A DNA stretch of 19,118 nt from Streptomyces rubellomurinus (GTDB lineage Bacteria > Actinomycetota > Actinomycetes > Streptomycetales > Streptomycetaceae). Location: NCBI RefSeq assembly GCF_000961885.1, contig NZ_JZKH01000121.1:1-19118 (forward strand), read 5' to 3'. Below, one piece after another: positions 14,644 through 19,118 of this stretch (position 1 is its first letter; each line of letters starts with the position of its first letter). The notes under the pieces were generated by a model. The model worked only from the letters and a program-made list of their open reading frames with translations. It was not told the origin of the DNA and made no database searches. A program made the position numbers and the translations under genes.

Positions 14644-15906
14644 ATGACCTTGCCCGACGCGCCCCGCGTGCTCGCGCTCTCCGCCCGCGACCGGCTCGCG
14701 CTCACCGAGGCCTGCCGCCGGCTCGCCGAACGGCTGGAACGCGAACCCGCCCTCGACCCGGACGACGTGGCCGCCACGCTGCACCTGGGCCGGGAGCGGT
14801 TCGCCGCCCGGCACGCCGTCCACGGGCGCACCACCGCCGAGCTGGCCGCCGCCCTGCGGGCCGGGGCACCGGCGGACGCACCGCAGGCGGCTCCGGCCGT
14901 CGAACTGCACCTCGGCGCGCTCACCGAGCCCCTCCCCGGCGCGCCCGAACTGCCGCAGGTCACCGAGGCCCTGGCGCTCGCCGAGCAGCTCGGCGCCTCG
15001 CCCGCCGGACGGGCGGTGGCCGTGCAGTACGGGCTGGCCGCCTGGCTGATCGCCCGCGGCGTGGTGCCCCGGGAGATCCACGGCGAGGGCACCGGCGCGC
15101 TCGCCGCCGACGCCCTGCTCGGCCGCACCGCGCTGGCCGACGCGCTGCGCGCCGACGTCGACCGCCCCGGTGGCGCCGGCGAAGCCGCCCTGGCCCTCGA
15201 CCTCACCGACCCCGGGACGGGCGCCACCGAACGGCTGCGCGTCACCCCCGAGGACGGCGCCCCGCTCTCCGGACCGCTCGCCAGACTGCTCGCCGAGCTG
15301 TGGCGGCGCGGCCTGGACGTCGACACCACCCTCGGCCGCCCCGGCCGCAAGGTCCGGCTGCCCGGCTACCCGTTCCGCCGCACCACCGCCGACGAGCAGC
15401 CCGCCACGGCCGCCCGGGGCCTGCGCCCGCTCACCCCGCACGAGCAGCGCTGGCTCTTCCACGACCTGGTGCGCTCCTCCAGCTCGGCCGAGCACAACGC
15501 CCGCGCCGTCGCCGTCCGGCCCGGCCCGGCACCCGAACCCGCCGCCGTGGCAGCCGCGTTCACCGCACTGCAGCAGCGGCACCCGAAGCTGCGCACCGTC
15601 TTCACCCAGCAGGGCGGCCGCTGGTTCGCCCGCACCGACGCCGCCCCCACCGGGCTCACCGCGCCCGTCCCCGGCCGCCCGGCCGAGGCGGTCGCCGCCG
15701 GACCGTTCGAGCTGCGCGACGCCCCGCTGGTGCGCTGCGTCCTCGACACCGGCGAGCGCGACGGGACCGACTGGACCCTCGCCCTGGCCGCCTACGAGCC
15801 GGTGGCCGGCCGCGAGGCCGTCGAGGCCCTGCTCACCGAACTGCTCACCGAACTGCTCACCGAGCTCCCCGATCTCCGCGACGCACCCCACCCCGTCGCC
15901 GCCTGA
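14644..15906 (+). CDS. Degenerate PKS/NRPS protein: KS-AT linker, eroded AT, half condensation domain
   Basis: A 420-residue protein that continues the domain order broken at the end of the upstream KS. Residues 1-75 (VLALSARDRLALTEACRRLA...) are the usual KS-to-AT linker. Residues about 80-170 resemble part of an acyltransferase (VAVQYGLAAWLIARGVVP), but the GHSxGE nucleophile motif is GEGTGA (147-152), with Gly149 in place of Ser, and the small subdomain is missing. The post-AT linker ends LPGYPFRR. From about 255 the chain resembles the N-terminal lobe of a condensation domain (LRPLTPHEQRWLF..., PFELRDAPLVR); the HHxxxDG position reads AYEPVAG (383-389), and the protein ends there, lacking the C-lobe. 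It seems unable to catalyse either reaction, so it may be structural or a docking protein for the KS, or a relic. ATG 14644 has GGAAAGGG 10 nt upstream, which argues against a sequencing frameshift. Confidence 0.75.
   Translation: MTLPDAPRVLALSARDRLALTEACRRLAERLEREPALDPDDVAATLHLGRERFAARHAVHGRTTAELAAALRAGAPADAPQAAPAVELHLGALTEPLPGAPELPQVTEALALAEQLGASPAGRAVAVQYGLAAWLIARGVVPREIHGEGTGALAADALLGRTALADALRADVDRPGGAGEAALALDLTDPGTGATERLRVTPEDGAPLSGPLARLLAELWRRGLDVDTTLGRPGRKVRLPGYPFRRTTADEQPATAARGLRPLTPHEQRWLFHDLVRSSSSAEHNARAVAVRPGPAPEPAAVAAAFTALQQRHPKLRTVFTQQGGRWFARTDAAPTGLTAPVPGRPAEAVAAGPFELRDAPLVRCVLDTGERDGTDWTLALAAYEPVAGREAVEALLTELLTELLTELPDLRDAPHPVAA
15829..15864 (+). repeat. Three tandem 12-bp units inside the degenerate PKS/NRPS gene
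   Basis: CTGCTCACCGAA occurs twice and then once as CTGCTCACCGAG without gaps, encoding three LLTE units near the C-terminus. The unit length keeps frame, so copy number can change without breaking the gene. It fits slippage in a region under weak constraint. Confidence 0.8.
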
Positions 15907-15933
15907 AAACAACTCACCCAAAAGGAAAGAGAC

Positions 15934-17004
15934 ATGACGATCATTCAGGACTACCCGACCACCCCCGCGATCCCGGCCGACTGGCACGGCGCCGCCCCCG
16001 CCCCGATCGGCGTCGACCAGGCCTTCAACGGCTTCGTCGCGGCCGGCATCGTCAACGCCCTGGACCGCCTCGGCGCCTTCGACCGGCTGCTCGCCGACGG
16101 CGCCCTCGACGTCCCGCGCTTCGTCGCCGCCGCCGGCCCCGGCGCCCGCGAGCGCGTCATCCGCGAGGTGCTGCGCTGCGCCGCCACCTGCGGCTGGGTC
16201 CGGCTGCTGAACGACGGCGACACCGTCGTCCTCACCCCGGCCGGCGAGGAGATCGCCCGGATGCGCGGCTACTTCACCTGGGGCGTCGGCGGCTACCACG
16301 ACATCATCGGCCGCGCCCACCTGCTCGCCAACGGCGAGGGCACCTTCGGCGTCGACGTGCTGCGCGACGAGGCCATGGTCGCCCTCGGCTCCGGCCAGAA
16401 CGACCGCAACTTCATGGTCGGCACCCTCGACGACGTGCTCGCCGAGGTCGACTTCGGCACCATCGCCGACCTGGGCTCCGGCATCTCCGCCCGGGTCAGC
16501 CGGGTCGTCGGCGGGCGCCCCGGCACCCGCGGCCTGGGCCTGGACATCAGCGGCCCGGCCACCGACCTGGCCCAGCGCACCATCGCCGACGCCGGCCTCA
16601 CCGACCGCGTCCAGGCCATCCGCACCGACGTGCTGGACGTCTGCCACCGCGAGGCGCACCGCGACGCCCTCGCCGAGGTCGACACCGTGATGAGCTTCTT
16701 CCTGCTGCACGACCTGCTCGCCGACGAGACCACCCGCCCGCAGATCTTCACCCGCCTGCGCGAGGCCTTCCCGGCCGCCCGCACCTTCGTCCTCGGCGAC
16801 ACCATGCTGCGCCCGGACTCCGAGCACGCCACCACGCTGCCGGTCTTCTCGCTCGGCTTCGAGCTGGCGCACGCCCTGATGGGCGTCCCGCTGCACACCA
16901 AGGAGACCTACGAGGAGCTGTTCGCCGGCGCCGGTCTGCGCCCGCGCAAGATCGTCCCGTTCGGCACCCCGCACTCCTGGCTGTACGTGCTGGACGCCGA
17001 GTGA
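15934..17004 (+). CDS. SAM-dependent methyltransferase (natural-product O-methyltransferase type)
   Basis: A 356-residue enzyme with an N-terminal helical, winged-helix-like part (about 20-110: FNGFVAAGIVNALDRLGAFDRLL and VIREVLRCAATCGWVRLL) followed by a class I Rossmann methyltransferase domain. Motif I is IADLGSGIS (177-185), the acidic residue that binds the SAM ribose is Asp204 in GLGLDIS, and the motif IV region is TVMSFFLLHDLL (251-262). The layout is that of dimeric methyltransferases of secondary metabolism, usually acting on hydroxyl groups. The ATG at 15934 is behind a strong AAAGGAAAGAGA site, 27 nt after the preceding stop, the best ribosome site in the operon. The likely substrate is a hydroxyl or enol of the pathway product or intermediate; N- or C-methylation cannot be excluded. 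Confidence 0.88.
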   Translation: MTIIQDYPTTPAIPADWHGAAPAPIGVDQAFNGFVAAGIVNALDRLGAFDRLLADGALDVPRFVAAAGPGARERVIREVLRCAATCGWVRLLNDGDTVVLTPAGEEIARMRGYFTWGVGGYHDIIGRAHLLANGEGTFGVDVLRDEAMVALGSGQNDRNFMVGTLDDVLAEVDFGTIADLGSGISARVSRVVGGRPGTRGLGLDISGPATDLAQRTIADAGLTDRVQAIRTDVLDVCHREAHRDALAEVDTVMSFFLLHDLLADETTRPQIFTRLREAFPAARTFVLGDTMLRPDSEHATTLPVFSLGFELAHALMGVPLHTKETYEELFAGAGLRPRKIVPFGTPHSWLYVLDAE

Positions 17005-18320
17005 TGACCAACCCCCTCGCCCTCTACCGGGAGTTCTCCCCGCGCACCCGGGCCGTCCTCGCCGTCAACGCCGTCAACTCCTTCGGCGGCGGCCTGGTCC
17101 TGCCCTTCCTCTGGATCTACCTGCAGCAGGTCCGCGGCCTGCCCGCCTGGGTGCCCGCCGTGACCCTCGCCGTCCAGGCCGCCACCGCCGTCGCCGGCGG
17201 CCTGGCCTGGGGCGCGCTGCTCGACCGGCTGGCGCAGCGCACCGTCGTCTCGCTGGTGATGCTGATCGCCGGCCTCGGCACCGCGCTGTACGCCTTCGCC
17301 ACCGGCCCCGCCCCGGCGCTGGCCGCCGCCGTGGTCTACGGCCTCGGCATCAGCGGCGTCGGCACCGTGCTGCGCTTCCTGTACGCGGGCGCCGCCTCGG
17401 CCCGCGAGCGCGGCCTGGCCTTCTCCGCCGACTACGCGGTGTTCAACGCGATGACCGGCCTCGGCGTGCTGGTCGGCGGCCTGGTCGCGGCCGGCGCGGG
17501 CGCCGGGCGGTTCACCGCCCTGTACCTCGCGGACGGCCTGACCTTCCTGGTCGCCGCCGCCGCACTGCGGCTGCTGCTGCCCCGGGCCGCCGGCGAGGAC
17601 GACGGCCCGAACGAGGACGCGAAGCCGTCCGGCGGCTACCGCGAGGTGTTCCGGGCCCGCCACCTCGGCGTGCTGCTCGGCACCCTGACGATGTGCTCGC
17701 TGGTCAGCTACGGCCAGTTCCGCTCCGGCCTGCCCGGCTACCTCACCGGCAACGGCGCGCTCGGCCCCGAGGGCCTGTCCGGCGCCTTCGCGCTCAACAT
17801 CGTGGTCGCCGTGCTGGCCCAGATCCTGCTCGGCGAGCAGGTCCAGCGGCTGCGCCGCAGCACCGTGCTGGCCGTCAGCGGCGCCTGCTGGGCCGTCGCC
17901 TGGGCGCTGGTCGCGGTCGCCGGGCTCGGGCACGGCGGCGGCGCGCTCGCCGCCGCGCTGGCCGGGGTGGTGCTGCTCTCGCTCGGCGAGGCACTGGTCT
18001 TCCCGGTGCTGACCGCGCTGCTCAACGACCTCGCCGAGGACCACGTCCGCGGCCGGGTCAACGCCCTGCTGTCGGTCGCCGTCTCCACCGGCTCGGTGGC
18101 CGGCCCGGCCCTGGCCGGCGCCACCCTGCCCTGGGCCCGCGGCCTGCCGCTGATGGCCGTGCTGATCGCCGGCTGCCTGGCCGTGGCGGCGGTGTCCGTC
18201 CGGCTGCGCGCCGTACTGCGCCCGGCCCTCGACCGCCCGAGTGCCGAACCGGGCGCCGAACCGGCCCCGGAGCCGGCCGCCGAACCCGCCCTCCTCGCCG
18301 CCGCCCCGGCCGCGGGCTGA
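17004..18320 (+). CDS. MFS exporter with acidic Pro/Ala tail
   Basis: A 438-residue membrane protein with about 12 hydrophobic segments and a motif-A-like loop GALLDRLAQRT (70-80) after TM2. A cytoplasmic mid-loop around 195-215 is rich in Glu, Asp and Lys (GEDDGPNEDAKPSGG). The last 33 residues or so form a low-complexity Pro/Glu/Ala tail (SAEPGAEPAPEPAAEPA) that is not membrane-embedded. The start ATG shares one base with the methyltransferase stop (TGATG), so the two are coupled. Placed at the distal end of the biosynthetic operon, it most likely exports the product and gives self-resistance. It is distinct in sequence from the DHA2 exporter at the left of the window. Confidence 0.85.
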   Translation: MTNPLALYREFSPRTRAVLAVNAVNSFGGGLVLPFLWIYLQQVRGLPAWVPAVTLAVQAATAVAGGLAWGALLDRLAQRTVVSLVMLIAGLGTALYAFATGPAPALAAAVVYGLGISGVGTVLRFLYAGAASARERGLAFSADYAVFNAMTGLGVLVGGLVAAGAGAGRFTALYLADGLTFLVAAAALRLLLPRAAGEDDGPNEDAKPSGGYREVFRARHLGVLLGTLTMCSLVSYGQFRSGLPGYLTGNGALGPEGLSGAFALNIVVAVLAQILLGEQVQRLRRSTVLAVSGACWAVAWALVAVAGLGHGGGALAAALAGVVLLSLGEALVFPVLTALLNDLAEDHVRGRVNALLSVAVSTGSVAGPALAGATLPWARGLPLMAVLIAGCLAVAAVSVRLRAVLRPALDRPSAEPGAEPAPEPAAEPALLAAAPAAG

Positions 18321-18341
18321 CCCCGAACCCTGGAACTCGTC

Positions 18342-19067
18342 ATGCGCAACTGGCCGCTGCACGGCCTCTCCGTCCGCACCTCCCGGATCGAGCTGCGGTA
18401 CCCCACCGCCGACGACCTCGACCAGCTCGCCGACCAGGCCGCCGCCGGCGTCCACGCCCCCGGCTTCATGCCGTTCTTCTCCCAGTGGACGGACGGCGAC
18501 CGGGAGACCGTCACCCGCCGGGTGCTGCAACGGCACTGGCGGGCGATGGCCGAATGGACCCCGGAGGACTGGACGCTCTACCTGGTCGTGGTGCACGACG
18601 GCGAGGTCGTCGGCTCGCAGAGCCTCGGCGCGATCGACTTCGGCACCACCCGCGAGGTGCTGCTCACCTCCTGGCTCGGGCTGCGCCACCAGGGCTCCGG
18701 CCTCGGCGGCCACGCCCGCGCCGCCAGCCTGGAACTGGCCTTCACCGGCCTCGGCGCCGACCAGGCGCTGTCCGTCGTCCGGCAGGGCAACGACGCCTCC
18801 CAGGCGGTCTGCCGCAAGTTCGGCTTCGTCCACGACGGCAGCCAGACCAACGCCGTGCGCGGCGAGCGGGCGGTCAGCGACCGCTACCGGCTCACCCGGG
18901 AGCGCTGGGCCGAGCACCGCGCCATCGAGGCCGAGGTGCACGGCGTCGAGCCGGCCCGCCACCTGTTCGACACCGCCGCCACCCGCACCGCCACCACCAC
19001 CCCGGCCCTGGCCACCCTGCTCTCCGGCATCCGCCCCGCCCCGGAGCCCGACCAGGCCGTCGCCTGA
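18342..19067 (+). CDS. GNAT-family N-acetyltransferase (RimJ/RimL-like)
   Basis: A 241-residue cytosolic acyltransferase. The fold is visible as RIELRYPTADDLDQLA (15-30), a central strand region LYLVVVHDGEVVGSQSLGAIDF (79-100), the acetyl-CoA pyrophosphate loop RHQGSGLG (115-122), then NDASQAVCRKFGFVHDG (150-166), as in GNATs of the RimJ/RimL group. The last 40 residues are a low-complexity Thr/Ala/Pro tail. It starts 21 nt after the exporter stop, so it is probably in the same operon. It may N-acetylate the product as a biosynthetic or self-protection step, by analogy with other clusters; the substrate cannot be predicted. Confidence 0.85.
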   Translation: MRNWPLHGLSVRTSRIELRYPTADDLDQLADQAAAGVHAPGFMPFFSQWTDGDRETVTRRVLQRHWRAMAEWTPEDWTLYLVVVHDGEVVGSQSLGAIDFGTTREVLLTSWLGLRHQGSGLGGHARAASLELAFTGLGADQALSVVRQGNDASQAVCRKFGFVHDGSQTNAVRGERAVSDRYRLTRERWAEHRAIEAEVHGVEPARHLFDTAATRTATTTPALATLLSGIRPAPEPDQAVA

Positions 19068-19094
19068 ACCCTCCGCCCGCCCGCCCGCCCAACC

Positions 19095-19114
19095 CCACGG
19101 ACCCAACACCGTGG
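19095..19114 (+). terminator. Weak hairpin after the GNAT gene
   Basis: CCACGG (19095-19100) and CCGTGG (19109-19114) can pair with an 8-nt loop, 28 nt past the GNAT stop and at the window edge. The stem is short, so it may be an attenuator or chance. Confidence 0.3.
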
Positions 19115-19118
19115 CCGA

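Noticed and set aside
16908..19109. A 733-codon minus-strand frame opposite the exporter and acetyltransferase.
   Set aside because: Shadow frame of Gly/Ala/Gln-rich composition; the plus strand encodes recognisable MFS and GNAT families.

Overview
The window is very GC-rich, with almost exclusively G or C in third codon positions, GTG starts and many 1-4 nt stop/start overlaps. Together with a large SARP regulator (a family centred on actinomycetes), this points to a Streptomyces- or Kitasatospora-like actinomycete chromosome. No tRNA, rRNA, insertion sequence or CRISPR array was seen.

Left part (1-4030), apparently unrelated to the cluster: a secreted ricin-type beta-trefoil lectin (minus strand); then a small detoxification or stress unit in which a TetR regulator (plus) is divergent from a translationally coupled pair, an NADPH-dependent FMN reductase and a DHA2-type MFS exporter (minus). 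Two palindromic operators of the form TACAACG-N2-CGTTGTA lie 21 bp apart between the divergent genes. Strong hairpins follow the exporter and separate the convergent TetR and SARP genes.

Middle (4037-7623): a 1042-residue SARP/NB-ARC/TPR activator (minus) and a 458-nt intergenic region. That region carries a perfect CRP-type dyad, TGTGA-N6-TCACA, about 60 bp upstream of a plausible SARP start point, and 11-bp-period direct repeats just before the first plus-strand gene.

Right part (7624-19067): a tightly packed plus-strand operon. In order: a 27-codon ORF ending Trp-Glu, whose stop overlaps the next start (GTGA); two divergent tryptophan-2,3-dioxygenase-fold proteins; a free-standing carrier protein; a C-A-PCP-KS hybrid NRPS/PKS; a protein built from an eroded acyltransferase and half a condensation domain, both lacking catalytic residues; a SAM methyltransferase; an MFS exporter; and a GNAT acetyltransferase. 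The set looks like a natural-product cluster under SARP control.

The most unusual point is the conjunction of a tiny Trp-ending peptide (possible ribosomal precursor), a pair of TDO-like proteins with unequal retention of active-site residues, and an incomplete assembly line with no active AT, no carrier after the KS and no thioesterase. I do not recognise the product. One reading is a ribosomal/NRPS-PKS hybrid pathway in which an oxidised tryptophan unit is elaborated; another is an ordinary NRPS-PKS pathway using an oxidised aromatic amino acid, with the small ORF acting only in translation. The cluster may continue beyond the right edge.
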